Made by a program: the position numbers and the translations under genes. DNA of 64,000 nucleotides, taken from assembly GCA_965207995.1 (NCBI GenBank), contig CBDBNG010000001.1, positions 248,001 to 312,000 on the forward strand, read 5' to 3'. Below, in pieces: positions 42,040-50,501 of this stretch (its first letter is position 1; each line of letters starts with the position of its first letter). The DNA is from DAOUKH01 sp965207995 (lineage in GTDB: Bacteria; Chloroflexota; Dehalococcoidia; SHYB01). The notes under the pieces were generated by a model, which was not told the origin of the DNA, made no database searches, and saw nothing but the letters and a program-made list of their open reading frames with translations.

Positions 42040-42440
42040 GGGCGATTCGTGCATCGCCCCTACGGGATGCGGAGGGTGCGGTCGGTGGGGTGCGGTGACG
42101 TGCGGCGGTGATCAGGGGGCCCCTCATCTCGATCTTCTCCCGTGGGGAGAAGAGGTTTCCGGAGGGGCCCGCCCTCAGTCCCTCCCAGAGGGAGGGAGGT
42201 TTATGGGGCGCTCCCAGAGGGGGAGAGGCAGGCGGGGGTGCGGGCGATTCGTGCATCGCCTCTACGGGATGCGGAGGGTGCGGTCGGTGGGGTGCGGTGA
42301 CGTGCGGCGGTGATCAGGGGGCCCCTCATCTCAATCTTCTCCCGGGGGGAGAAGAGCTTTCCGGAGGGGCCCGCCCTCAGTCCCTCCCAGAGGGAGGGAG
42401 GCTTAAGGTGCTCTCCCAGAGGGGGAGAGGTTTCAGGTGG
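42040..42440 (+). repeat. Tandem duplication (202-bp period) of the composite intergenic repeat
   Basis: Two adjacent copies (42040-42241 and 42242-~42440) share GGGCGATTCGTGCATCGCCC, a stretch with GATGCGGAGGGTGCGGTCGG, GGGGGCCCCTCATCTC and the CCCTCCCAGAGGGAGGGAGG hairpin. They differ at a small number of sites (e.g. CCGTGG versus CCGGGG). This occupies most of the 707-base gap 41949-42655; no gene is supported there. Confidence 0.85.
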
Positions 42441-42553
42441 TTTCCCCCGGAGGGGGAAGGGTGTAGACGAGATATTGGCTGTTGACAGGACGCGCACTGG
42501 CTGATACTTTGTCTCACTGCCCAAAAGCGTTCCCGGTTGCCGCAGGCCACAGA

Positions 42554-42573
42554 GTGATACGAAGTCGCATTAC
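42554..42573. promoter_or_regulatory. Imperfect 20-bp dyad upstream of the zinc-importer operon
   Basis: GTGATACGAAGTCGCATTAC: 7 of 10 arm positions pair. It lies ~80 bases before the operon ATG, where a Fur/Zur-type operator would be expected. No experimentally known box is matched exactly, so Zur control is inference. Confidence 0.25.
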
Positions 42574-42655
42574 GGAATAGCTATCGCGGCACGGGCTGAT
42601 CCCGATTCCCCCATCCCTTAAGCAAGAGAAAGTCTCTAGGAGGACTTGAGCGAAA

Positions 42656-45133
42656 ATGTTACTAGGTCGCAATAGGTATTTCGGACATCTGGTTCGGGCG
42701 TTGGCTGTGGGCCTCGTCATATTGGGAGCGGCTTTCTTGGTTGCCTGCTCGAGTGACGATGACACGCCGGCAACAGAAGCGCCGCAGCCGACCGCTACCA
42801 CCGCACCAAGCGTCGCGGACACTGCAACCGCCGTACCGACCGCCGCAGCCACAGCAACGGCCGCACCGACCGCCACGCCGGCCCCACCGGTCCGGGTGGT
42901 GGCAACCACCAACTTCGTGGCCGACTGGGCCCGGGAGATCGGTGGAGACCGTGTAGAGGTCTTCAGCTTGCTGCCGGTGGGCGGCGATCCGCACTCATTC
43001 CAGCCGGGAGCGCGCGACGTTGCCAGGGTGGCCGACGCGGACCTTGTGTTGACCGTCGGTCTGGGCCTGGAGGCCGAATGGCTGAATGACCTGGTACATA
43101 ACGCCAGCGCGGACGAGTCCAAGGTCATCGCGCTTGGCGACTTTGTCGATCCACTGGAGTTCGCTACGGCCGACCTGCATGACGATCACGACGATCATAT
43201 GGACGACCATGGTGACGAAGACCACGACGATGGGCACGACGACCATGACGATCACGAGGACGACCATGGCGACGAAGGCCATGACGAAGGGCACGACGAC
43301 CACGGCGAGATCAAGGGGCGCCTGCTCGTTGCCGACGCGGTAGAAGCGCACCTTTCCGTCGTCGATCTTTTGACCGATGACGTTGACAGTGGAATCTTCT
43401 CAGTCGCCGCGCCCCGCGCGACGGTGCAGTCCAGCCCCACCCATCGCTACGGCATCGTCCTCGCCCGTGGGCCGGAACAGGGCGACGACCGGATTCACCT
43501 CTTCGACGGCGGCGTCTTCCTGGTCGAGCACGGGGACCACTACGACCTCGTCACCGAGCCCGTCTCCCGCCATGCGCTGGAGATCGCCGACGAGCAGCCG
43601 GTCCACTACGTCAACAGCCACGGCTGGACCGCGATCTTCGCCGACATCAACGGTCATGCCATCCTGATCAACGAGGCGGACCTGACGAACGCACGCGGCG
43701 ACTATGAGCCGGTCGTGCTCGAGGCCGGCGCGCAGCATGGCGCGGCGCTGGTCATCTCGGACGAGCACGTCATCGTCACCACGCAGAATCCCGACTACCC
43801 CGAGAACACCGACAGCACCCTGCCCGTGGGCGTGGAAGTCCGCGACTTCAACGATCAGGTCGTCTATGACGCCAGCAACCGGTCATGCCCGGGCATGCAC
43901 GGCGAGTCGCACAATGAGCATGGCGCCGCCTTTGGATGCGTCGGCGGCGTGCTCTTCCTCCACGCCCACGACGGGGAGTACGAGCACGACTTCATCGCCA
44001 ATCCGCCGGAGATGCGCGAAGCCTCTCGGATCGGGTCGGTCTACGGGCACCACCACGTCGAGCATTTCTTCGGCAAGGCCTCCTACCGCGATGAACAGGG
44101 CTTCGCCGACGATGGCATTTGGCTGATCGACGTGGAGCACGGCGAAATGAGCCAGGTTTTCAGCGAGCCGAGCCTTTCCGCGAAGTTCTCCAGCGACGGC
44201 GAAGTCCTCTACGTGCTCGGCGCGGACGGTGTGCTGCACGCGCTGGACGCGCATGACGGCGACTTGGTCGCGACGACGGACCTGGTCGAGCCGGGCGAGT
44301 CGGGCAGAGCCGCCATGATCGTCGTCGGCGAGTGGATGTACGTCGCCGACCCCAACAGCGGCCACGTCCTGGGCGTGCACCTCGAACATATGGAGATCGA
44401 GGAGGAGTGGGAGGTCGGCGGCGCGCCGTCGAGCCTGGCGTTCCTCGGAGTCGCCAGCGAAGGCCACGACGAGCACGGCCATGAGGAAGACGAGCACGGG
44501 CACGAGGAAGACGAGCATGGCCACGAAGAGGACGAGCACGGGCACGAGGAAGACGAGCACGGCCATGAGGAAGACGAGCACGGCCATGAACACCACCACC
44601 ACGGCCCGCACGATCCTCATTTCTGGTTCGACCCGGTCCGGGTGAAGATTGCCGTCAACGAAATAGCCACCCGGCTTGCGGCTATCGACCGTGAGAACGC
44701 GACCTTCTACTTCGAGAACGCCTCGAAATACTGGGAGCAGCTCGACGAGCTTCACTCCTGGACCCAAGAGCAGGTCAGTATGGTTGCGCCGGAGCGCAGA
44801 CTGCTCGTCACGTCGCATGACAGCCTCTCGTACTTCGCCGACCTCTATGGGTTTGAGGTCGTTGGACTCGTGATACCCTCTCTGGCGCCTGACGTGGAGC
44901 CCTCCGCGGAGCACATTGCGGGACTGGTCGAGGTGGTACGGGAACACAACGTGCCGGCGCTGTTCGGCGAGACGACCGTCAGCGAGCGGCTGACACGAGC
45001 CGTAGCAGCGGAGACCGGCGCAAACGTGGTGCAACTCTACTCAGGATCCCTTGGGGCAGAGGGCAGCGGCGCCGGCACGTACCTCGGCATGTTCCGAACG
45101 AACGTGGAACGCATCGTTGAGGCACTGAAGTGA
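42656..45133 (+). CDS. Zinc ABC transporter substrate-binding protein with inserted AztD-like metallochaperone propeller
   Basis: 825 residues, nearly three times the normal length. Residues 1-31 are a signal with lipobox LVAC; then a Thr/Pro/Ala linker to ~79. N-lobe ~80-175: VVATTNFVADWAREIGGDRV and GGDPHSFQPGARDVARVADADLVL, with the first zinc His. His/Asp-rich run ~175-219. Residues ~220-600 look like the beta-propeller chaperone AztD: RLLVADAVEAHLSVVDL, VEHGDHYDL, GAQHGAALVISDEHVIVTTQNPD and CPGMHGES with FGCVGGVLFLHA. A second metal-rich run ~602-653 has five DEHGHEE repeats. C-lobe ~655-825: DPHFWFDPVRV, LLVTSHDSLSYFADLYG and LYSGSLGAEG complete the zinc site. In Paracoccus the chaperone AztD is a separate protein that loads AztC. 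GGAGG lies 12 bases from the ATG. Confidence 0.85.
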   Translation: MLLGRNRYFGHLVRALAVGLVILGAAFLVACSSDDDTPATEAPQPTATTAPSVADTATAVPTAAATATAAPTATPAPPVRVVATTNFVADWAREIGGDRVEVFSLLPVGGDPHSFQPGARDVARVADADLVLTVGLGLEAEWLNDLVHNASADESKVIALGDFVDPLEFATADLHDDHDDHMDDHGDEDHDDGHDDHDDHEDDHGDEGHDEGHDDHGEIKGRLLVADAVEAHLSVVDLLTDDVDSGIFSVAAPRATVQSSPTHRYGIVLARGPEQGDDRIHLFDGGVFLVEHGDHYDLVTEPVSRHALEIADEQPVHYVNSHGWTAIFADINGHAILINEADLTNARGDYEPVVLEAGAQHGAALVISDEHVIVTTQNPDYPENTDSTLPVGVEVRDFNDQVVYDASNRSCPGMHGESHNEHGAAFGCVGGVLFLHAHDGEYEHDFIANPPEMREASRIGSVYGHHHVEHFFGKASYRDEQGFADDGIWLIDVEHGEMSQVFSEPSLSAKFSSDGEVLYVLGADGVLHALDAHDGDLVATTDLVEPGESGRAAMIVVGEWMYVADPNSGHVLGVHLEHMEIEEEWEVGGAPSSLAFLGVASEGHDEHGHEEDEHGHEEDEHGHEEDEHGHEEDEHGHEEDEHGHEHHHHGPHDPHFWFDPVRVKIAVNEIATRLAAIDRENATFYFENASKYWEQLDELHSWTQEQVSMVAPERRLLVTSHDSLSYFADLYGFEVVGLVIPSLAPDVEPSAEHIAGLVEVVREHNVPALFGETTVSERLTRAVAAETGANVVQLYSGSLGAEGSGAGTYLGMFRTNVERIVEALK

Positions 45134-45897
45134 CAACCGATCCGAACGCCCACCGGGCCAGCATGTCACTGCAAGACGTGACGGTTGAGCTCGGTGGGTA
45201 CCAGGCCCTGAGCAGCGTCTCCTTCAACGTAGACGCGGGGACGCTCATGGGCGTCGTAGGACCGAATGGAGCCGGCAAAAGCACGTTGTTCAATGCGATT
45301 GCCGGACTCCTGCCGGTCCGCCGGGGGAAGGTGACCCTGCACCGCGCGGAGCTGGGAAGTGGAGCGTTGGCCTACGTGCCTCAGCGAGAGAGCGTCAACT
45401 GGCGGTTTCCCGTGACCGCGACGGACGTCGTGATGATGGGCCGGTGCTGCAGACTGGGATGGTTCCGGCGGCCCGGGAAGCGCGACCGCGAGCTTGTGAA
45501 CGCGTGCCTGGGCCGCGTGGGCCTGTTGGAGCATCGATCGGCGCTCATGACCGAGCTTTCGGGAGGGCAGCGGCAGCGAGTGTTCGTCGCGAGGGCGCTG
45601 GCCCAGGAGGCAAGCGTTCTCCTCTTGGACGAGGCCTTCAGCGGGGTTGACATCGGCGCCCAGGAGGGCATTGTCGAGGTCCTCCAAACGCTGCGGGACG
45701 AGGGGCGCATCGTCCTGTTGGCGACGCACGACCTGACCAACCTTGCCGGCCGCTTCGACCAGGTGTTGTGTCTGAACCGCCACGTGTGCGCCTGCGGCCC
45801 TCCCAACCAGGTGTTCACATCCGAGGTCATGGAGGAGCTCTACGGCGCCCACGGGGTACGCCTCACGATGGACGGGAGCGGCAGCGGGACGACGTGA
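45130..45897 (+). CDS. Zinc/manganese ABC transporter ATP-binding protein
   Basis: 255 residues, GTG start overlapping the substrate-binding gene's stop (GTGA). Walker A GPNGAGKST, Q-loop YVPQRESVNWRFPVTATDVVMMGR (QRxxVxWxFP is typical of metal-importing ATPases), signature LSGGQRQRVFVARAL, Walker B VLLLDEAFSGVD and switch His in LLATHDL. It powers import of Zn2+ (or Mn2+). Part of a three-gene aztCAB/znu-type operon; the ATPase corresponds to AztA/ZnuC. Confidence 0.93.
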   Translation: MTTDPNAHRASMSLQDVTVELGGYQALSSVSFNVDAGTLMGVVGPNGAGKSTLFNAIAGLLPVRRGKVTLHRAELGSGALAYVPQRESVNWRFPVTATDVVMMGRCCRLGWFRRPGKRDRELVNACLGRVGLLEHRSALMTELSGGQRQRVFVARALAQEASVLLLDEAFSGVDIGAQEGIVEVLQTLRDEGRIVLLATHDLTNLAGRFDQVLCLNRHVCACGPPNQVFTSEVMEELYGAHGVRLTMDGSGSGTT

Positions 45898-46712
45898 TCG
45901 ATTTCGTCGTCGCGCCACTTGAGTACGAGTTCATGGTGCGAGCCCTTATCGGCTCGATCCTCGTGGGCGTGATGTGTCCCCTGGTCGGCGCGTACGTGGT
46001 CACGAGGAACCTTGCCTTCATTGGGGACGCGCTCGCCCACGCCGTGCTGCCGGGCATGGTGCTTGGGTACATCATCGGCATCAACCCGGCCATAGCGGCC
46101 GTCCCAACAGGGGTCTCCGTTGCAATGCTGGTGAGGACCGTGAGCCGGCGCGCGGGCCTCACCTCGGATACCTCCATCGGCATTCTCTTTGCGACGACGT
46201 TTGCCCTGGGCCTCGTGATGCTGGGAAGTGTGACAACGCTCGCCATCGACGTGGAAGACCTGCTTCTGGGGCAGATCTTGGCCATCACCGCCACCGGCAT
46301 CTACGTGTCCCTCGGGGTGACCGTGATGGTCATCCTGGGGCTCTTCGCCTTCCACCACTGGCTGCTCTTTGCGAGCTTCGACCCCCTGGGGTCGCAGGTC
46401 GTCGGCATGCGCGCGAACGTCTTGGACTACGTCTTTCTGATTATGCTTGCCCTCGTCATCGTGATTGGGATTCAGGCGGCGGGCATTATCCTTGTCATGG
46501 CGATGCTGGTCATACCCGCCGCGACGGCGTTTCTGTTGGTGAGGCGTTTCGTTTCGATCATGATGACGGCCGCGGCGTTGGGGGCCGCGGCCGCCGTGGC
46601 AGGACTGTACGTCTCCTACTACTTCAATCTGCCGGCCGGTCCCGCCATGACCCTGGTGGCAAGCGGCATCTTCGTGGTGGTGCTCGCATCCGGGCGACGG
46701 GCGCCCGCGTGA
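45894..46712 (+). CDS. Zinc/manganese ABC transporter permease
   Basis: 272 residues from the GTG at 45894, which overlaps the ATPase stop by 4 bases (GTGA). ABC-3 family with ~8 membrane helices: MVRALIGSILVGVMCPLVGAYVV at the start, FIGDALAHAVLPGMVLGYI (the conserved DxxxHxxxPG motif), ISRRAGLTSDTSIGILF-like (SRRAGLTSDTSIGILFATTF), GILVMAMLVIPAATA-like segment (IILVMAMLVIPAATAFLL). It forms the channel for metal import. The longer upstream reading in this frame lies inside the ATPase gene. Confidence 0.92.
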   Translation: MIDFVVAPLEYEFMVRALIGSILVGVMCPLVGAYVVTRNLAFIGDALAHAVLPGMVLGYIIGINPAIAAVPTGVSVAMLVRTVSRRAGLTSDTSIGILFATTFALGLVMLGSVTTLAIDVEDLLLGQILAITATGIYVSLGVTVMVILGLFAFHHWLLFASFDPLGSQVVGMRANVLDYVFLIMLALVIVIGIQAAGIILVMAMLVIPAATAFLLVRRFVSIMMTAAALGAAAAVAGLYVSYYFNLPAGPAMTLVASGIFVVVLASGRRAPA

Positions 46713-47224
46713 GGACCGTCGAAAGGCCAACGACCCTGGCGCTCTCAGAGGCGAGGCGGAGGGAGGTGTCGCGGCCTACGCCAGCGCCGCCGCCGCCTCT
46801 CTCATGGCAGTTGGCCCTTGGCCGAATCCCTTGTGGCGGTTCGGGGGGCTAGGGGCGGGCGATTCGTGAATCGCCCCTACAGGGGACGGGGGCAGACGTC
46901 GATGGCCTGTGGTGGCGATCAGGGGGCCCCTCATCTCAATCTTCTCCCGAGGGGAGAAGAGGTAAGACCTCCCGGCCCCGCCGGCGCGCCCTGCGGGCGC
47001 GTGCCCTCTCTCAATCTCCCCCAGAGGGGGAGAGGTTTTTAGGTGCGGGAGAGGGAGAAGACCGCCCCGTGCCACCCATCGTTCGGCTTGCCGACGAACT
47101 ACGCAAGGTCTCCAGAAGGAGAGAGATGTGGGGAGGCGCACGGAGGGGGAGAGGCGTAGGTGGCGTGCCCGCCCTCAATCCCTCCCAAGGGGAGGGAGGC
47201 CGGAGGGGAGGGAGCGGTGCGGGG
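46713..47224 (+). repeat. Intergenic region: SDR-gene relic and composite repeat copies
   Basis: 46731-46800 read on the minus strand resembles an SDR N-terminus (GAGVGRDTSLRLASES) and matches 41849-41905 at most positions, so it is a relic. 46857-46876 is GGGCGATTCGTGAATCGCCC, followed ~45 bases later by GGGGGCCCCTCATCTCAATC and the GC-rich arms, ending with GGGGGAGAGGTTTTTAGG at ~47043. 47044-47224 holds further purine-rich repeat fragments. No gene is supported. Confidence 0.7.
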
Positions 47225-48427
47225 TTAGGAGGCGGCGTTGATTTCGCGGAGGATTTCGGCGGTGTGTTCGCCGAGGAGGGGGGCGCGTTTGCCGGTCTTC
47301 CATTTGAGCTGGTCGGAGACCCAGGGGGAGCCGGAGTCCCAGAAGCGTTGGCCGAGCTCGGGGTGGTCGATTTCGGCGAAGTTGCCGCGGTCGAAGAAGT
47401 GCTCGTCGCGGATGCTGTCGTGGGGCTCGCGGATGGGGGCCCAGATGACGCCGTGACGCTGGGCGGCGTGGAAGATCGTCTCCGAGTCTTCGGTGGCGAG
47501 GAAGGTCTGGATGATCTGGTCGATGTGGGCGCGGGAGCTGAGCTTCTTGCGGTGGTTGGGGTCGGAGTAGGCGGGGTCGGTGAGGTCTTCGGCCATGCCG
47601 TACTCCTCGAGGAGGCTGACGATGCGCTCCCACTCGCCGGTGAAGAGGCCGAGCATGACGACCATGTACTTGCCGTCGTTGGTGAACATTTCGGGGAACT
47701 GGGGACGGCGGGGCGCGACGTTGCCGCCGATGATGTACCAGGACAGCCAGTTCTCGGTGCAGCTGTTGGCGGCGGCGTGCAGGGAGAGGTCGATGCGCTG
47801 GCCGATGCCGCCGTGCTCGCGCCAGTAGAGGGCGGCGAGCGTGTCCATGGCACCGAGGCAGCCGGTGATGTGCGTCGACTGGTGCATCTGGGGGGCGATG
47901 GGCGGCGTGTCCCAGGAGCCGTCGTCGAGCTGTGGGTAGCCGGAGGCCATCATCTGGCCGCCGACGGCGAGGGCGACAAGGTCGTTGGCCTTGAAGTCGG
48001 ACCAGGGGCCGTCGAGGCCGAAGTCGGAGATGGTGAGGACGATGAGGCCGGGATGGTCGCGGTTGACCTCCTCCCACGACGTGCCGGCGAGGGCGAGGCC
48101 GCCGGGCTTGACGGTCTCGAGGAGCACGTCGGCGGAGCCGAGGAGCTTGTCGAAGGCGGCGCGGCCGCCGGCGGTGTCGAGGTCGAGGGCGACGCTGCGC
48201 TTGTTCTGGTTGTAGTGCCACCAGAAGATGCTCTTCTCGATGTCGCGCTCGTCGTTGTAGAAGGGGCCGAGACGGCGGGTCTCCGCGCCGCCGGGGGGCT
48301 CGACCTTGATGACGTCGGCGCCCATATGGCCGAGGAGCTTGCCGCAGAACTCGCCGCGGCGGTCGGCGAGCTCGACGACGCGCACGCCTTCGAGCGAGAA
48401 GCCGAGATCTTGGGGTGCGGAGGTCAT
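47225..48427 (-). CDS. CaiB/BaiF-type CoA-transferase
   Basis: 400 residues, single unit. Opens VRVVELADRRGEFCGKLLGHMGADVIKVEPPGG, then FYNDERDIEKSIFWWHYNQNKRSVALDLDT, VKPGGLALAGTSWEEVNRDHPGLIVLTISDFGLDGPWSD. The ATG at 48427 shares its first base with the upstream CaiB gene's TGA. Two such genes in tandem probably form a heterodimer analogous to the fused protein at 27066. The substrate is unknown. Confidence 0.9.
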   Translation of the reverse strand: MTSAPQDLGFSLEGVRVVELADRRGEFCGKLLGHMGADVIKVEPPGGAETRRLGPFYNDERDIEKSIFWWHYNQNKRSVALDLDTAGGRAAFDKLLGSADVLLETVKPGGLALAGTSWEEVNRDHPGLIVLTISDFGLDGPWSDFKANDLVALAVGGQMMASGYPQLDDGSWDTPPIAPQMHQSTHITGCLGAMDTLAALYWREHGGIGQRIDLSLHAAANSCTENWLSWYIIGGNVAPRRPQFPEMFTNDGKYMVVMLGLFTGEWERIVSLLEEYGMAEDLTDPAYSDPNHRKKLSSRAHIDQIIQTFLATEDSETIFHAAQRHGVIWAPIREPHDSIRDEHFFDRGNFAEIDHPELGQRFWDSGSPWVSDQLKWKTGKRAPLLGEHTAEILREINAAS

Positions 48428-49707
48428 CAGATCACGTCCTCGGCTTTGAGCTGCGCGATGCGTTCCGTCGGCATGCCGAGCACGTCGGCGTAGAACCACT
48501 CGGTGTCCTCGGCGTAGCACTTGGCGCCGTGGCCGCTCTGCCCGAACGGGGTGGGCTGGGTCTCGGAGAAGCGGCCGGGGTGGCCCTCGACGTCGTAGTT
48601 GGGAACCTCGGAGTGGGGCACCTCGACGAAGTACTTGTTGTGGGCGAGTTGCGGGTCGACCTCGTAGCGGTCGCGGGTGTTCTGACAGACGCCGGCGGGG
48701 ACGCCGCGGGCCTGCAGCCGCTCCATGAGGTCGTACCGCTCCTGCTGGGAGGTCCAGGCCTGGATGTGGGCGTCTAGGTCGTCCTGGTTCTGGTAGCGGT
48801 CGGTCAGGGTGGCGAACTGGGGCGATGCAGCCCACTCGGGGCCGCCCATCTCGGCGACGAGGCCCTCCCATTCGGCGTCGTCGCGGCAGGCGATGGCGAT
48901 CCACGACTCCTCCCCGCCACTGCAGCGGTAAGCGCCGTGGGGCGCGGCCTCCTCGTAGGGGGAGCGGTTGCCGGTGCGCTCGTAGGAGCGGCCGTTGGCG
49001 GACCAGTCCATGATGGACGTGCCGGTGAGGAGGAAGGCGGGGCCGCTCTGGGATGAGTCGACCCAGACGCCCTTCTTGGTGCGGTCGCGCTGGCGGAGGG
49101 CCATCATGGTGGCCATGGCGACGAAATAGGGGCCGCAGACGTCCATGTAGGAGAAGCCGTAGCCGACGGGGTAGCGGTCGGGGAGGCCGGACATAAAGGT
49201 GAGGCCGGAGACGGCGGCGGCGGTGGGGCCGTAGGAGCGGTAGTCGCGGTAGGGGCCCTGGAAGCCGAAGCCGGGGGCCTGGACGTAGACGATGTCGGGC
49301 TTGACCTTGACCATCTCGTCGAAGGGGAAGCCCCAGTCGGCGAGCGTGGCGGCGGTGAAGTTGTCGACGACGGCGTCGGAGACGCGCAGGAGCTCCCGGA
49401 AGACCTCCTTGCCCTTGGGATCGCGCATGTTGAGGGAGATGCCCCACTTGCCGACGTGGTTGTTGTTGAAGCTTGCGCCGCGGTTGACGCTGGCGACGTC
49501 GAGCTGAGAGTAGCCGGGATCGGTGCCGGGGGAGTCGTCGCCGGGCATCTTGTGGTGGGGGCCGCTGGTGCGGAGGACGTCGAGCTTGCCTTTCCACTCG
49601 ATGTGGACGACGTCGGCGCCGTAGAGGGCGAGGTGGCGCGTGCCCTTCGCGCCGGCGTTGAGCCAGGTGAAGTCGAGGATGCGCGCGCCTTCCAGGGGCA
49701 ACGGCAT
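48427..49707 (-). CDS. CaiB/BaiF-type CoA-transferase
   Basis: 426 residues. GARILDFTWLNAGAKGTRHLALYGADVVHIEW, then SLNMRDPKGKEVFRELLRVSDAVVDNFTAATLADWGFPFDEM and VYVQAPGFGFQGPYRDY. Its active-site region has YPVGYGFSYMDVCGPYFVAMATMMALRQRDRT. Downstream it overlaps the second CaiB gene (TGATG). The unusual LDFTWLNAGAKGTRHLALYG start is a variant of the family opening. Upstream gap 49708-49785 is short and shows no clear promoter. Confidence 0.9.
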   Translation of the reverse strand: MPLPLEGARILDFTWLNAGAKGTRHLALYGADVVHIEWKGKLDVLRTSGPHHKMPGDDSPGTDPGYSQLDVASVNRGASFNNNHVGKWGISLNMRDPKGKEVFRELLRVSDAVVDNFTAATLADWGFPFDEMVKVKPDIVYVQAPGFGFQGPYRDYRSYGPTAAAVSGLTFMSGLPDRYPVGYGFSYMDVCGPYFVAMATMMALRQRDRTKKGVWVDSSQSGPAFLLTGTSIMDWSANGRSYERTGNRSPYEEAAPHGAYRCSGGEESWIAIACRDDAEWEGLVAEMGGPEWAASPQFATLTDRYQNQDDLDAHIQAWTSQQERYDLMERLQARGVPAGVCQNTRDRYEVDPQLAHNKYFVEVPHSEVPNYDVEGHPGRFSETQPTPFGQSGHGAKCYAEDTEWFYADVLGMPTERIAQLKAEDVI

Positions 49708-49785
49708 AGGGGGGAGCCTCCTCGCAGAGTCTGCGGGGGATTATTCTGGCGCGTCCAGCGGGGCTGTCAAGGTGGGGGAGGGGCT

Positions 49786-50211
49786 CTAGTTGGGGTCGGC
49801 GCGTCCGGCGACGCCGACGGGGCCGCGGCGCCCCGGAATAACCTCGACGGGGGTGGGAATCAGCCACTCTTGGCCGATCTTGGTTGCGCCCCGGAGCCGC
49901 CCTTCGCGTGCTAGCTGACGGACACGGCGGTCGGAGACGCCTAACTCGGCGGCGGCCCGGCGGATGGTGACGTTGGCGACGTCGTCGTGGGGTGTCTCGG
50001 AAGTCAGCTCGAATTCGACGGGAGCCGGCTGTTTGAAGGTACTGAATTCGTGGATGAGGAAGCCGATGACTTCGCCGTCGTCGTCGAGCCGCTTGAGGAT
50101 GCGGTCGTCGCCGGTGGGGGTGAAGTAGCCCTCTCGGAACGCCCACAGGATTTCGAGCATATCTCCATCTCCGTCGTACCAAACGGACACGTTCTTGCTG
50201 TTCATGTTCAT
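49786..50211 (-). CDS. DUF2283 domain fused to helix-turn-helix (putative antitoxin)
   Basis: 141 residues. N-terminal DUF2283-like domain (~5-60): VSVWYDGDGDMLEILW, then ILKRLDDDGEVIGFLIHEFS, matching the short DUF2283 strands that read Y(D)xxxDxL. C-terminal HTH (~80-125): VTIRRAAAELGVSDRRVRQLAREGRLRGATKIGQEWLI, an excisionase/MerR-like fold. Fusion of the two is a less common arrangement. It overlaps the upstream toxin-like gene by 4 bases (ATGA). The HTH probably binds the operon promoter. Confidence 0.75.
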   Translation of the reverse strand: MNMNSKNVSVWYDGDGDMLEILWAFREGYFTPTGDDRILKRLDDDGEVIGFLIHEFSTFKQPAPVEFELTSETPHDDVANVTIRRAAAELGVSDRRVRQLAREGRLRGATKIGQEWLIPTPVEVIPGRRGPVGVAGRADPN

Positions 50212-50501
50212 GCTCCCTTGATCTTCCGGTCGAGGTAGCCGGTCAGGATGAAGGAGTCCTCGCCGTCCCGCTTGACCACGAGGCAGAGGTAGCGGTTTCT
50301 CGCTTTCAGGTCCGGGTAGAGCCGGTAGTAGAGCTGGACCGTGGGGCTGGACTTCGAGACGCTCACGGCGTCCGGCTTGGCGAGGGTCTCGGCGAATCGG
50401 TGGATCTGAAAGGCCATTTCCGGGTGTCTTCGCAGCATGTGGCGGAGCCGCTCGTCGGTGAGGCGGACTTCTTTGCCGCGTTCATCGGTGAAACGCCGCA
50501 T
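50208..50501 (-). CDS. Small BECR-fold-like nuclease (putative toxin)
   Basis: 97 residues. TDERGKEVRLTDERLRHMLRRHPEM at the start (His-Pro-Glu following a basic helix), SKSSPTVQLYYRLYP in the middle and YLCLVVKRDGEDSFILTGYLDRKIKG at the end fit the pattern of small barnase/EndoU/colicin-E5-like (BECR) toxins and phage-type PBECR nucleases. The pair with a DUF2283 gene supports a toxin-antitoxin module. The catalytic residues are not identified with certainty. Confidence 0.55.
   Translation of the reverse strand: MRRFTDERGKEVRLTDERLRHMLRRHPEMAFQIHRFAETLAKPDAVSVSKSSPTVQLYYRLYPDLKARNRYLCLVVKRDGEDSFILTGYLDRKIKGA

Noticed and set aside
44459..44610. 21-bp tandem repeats resembling a repeat array
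   Set aside because: They are in frame and encode the DEHGHEE metal-binding run of the zinc receptor; no spacers, so not CRISPR.
47225..50182. 985-codon minus-strand ORF
   Set aside because: Its last 400 codons are the real CaiB gene; the rest is a shadow of the upstream CaiB gene and the DUF2283-HTH gene, rich in Arg and Pro.
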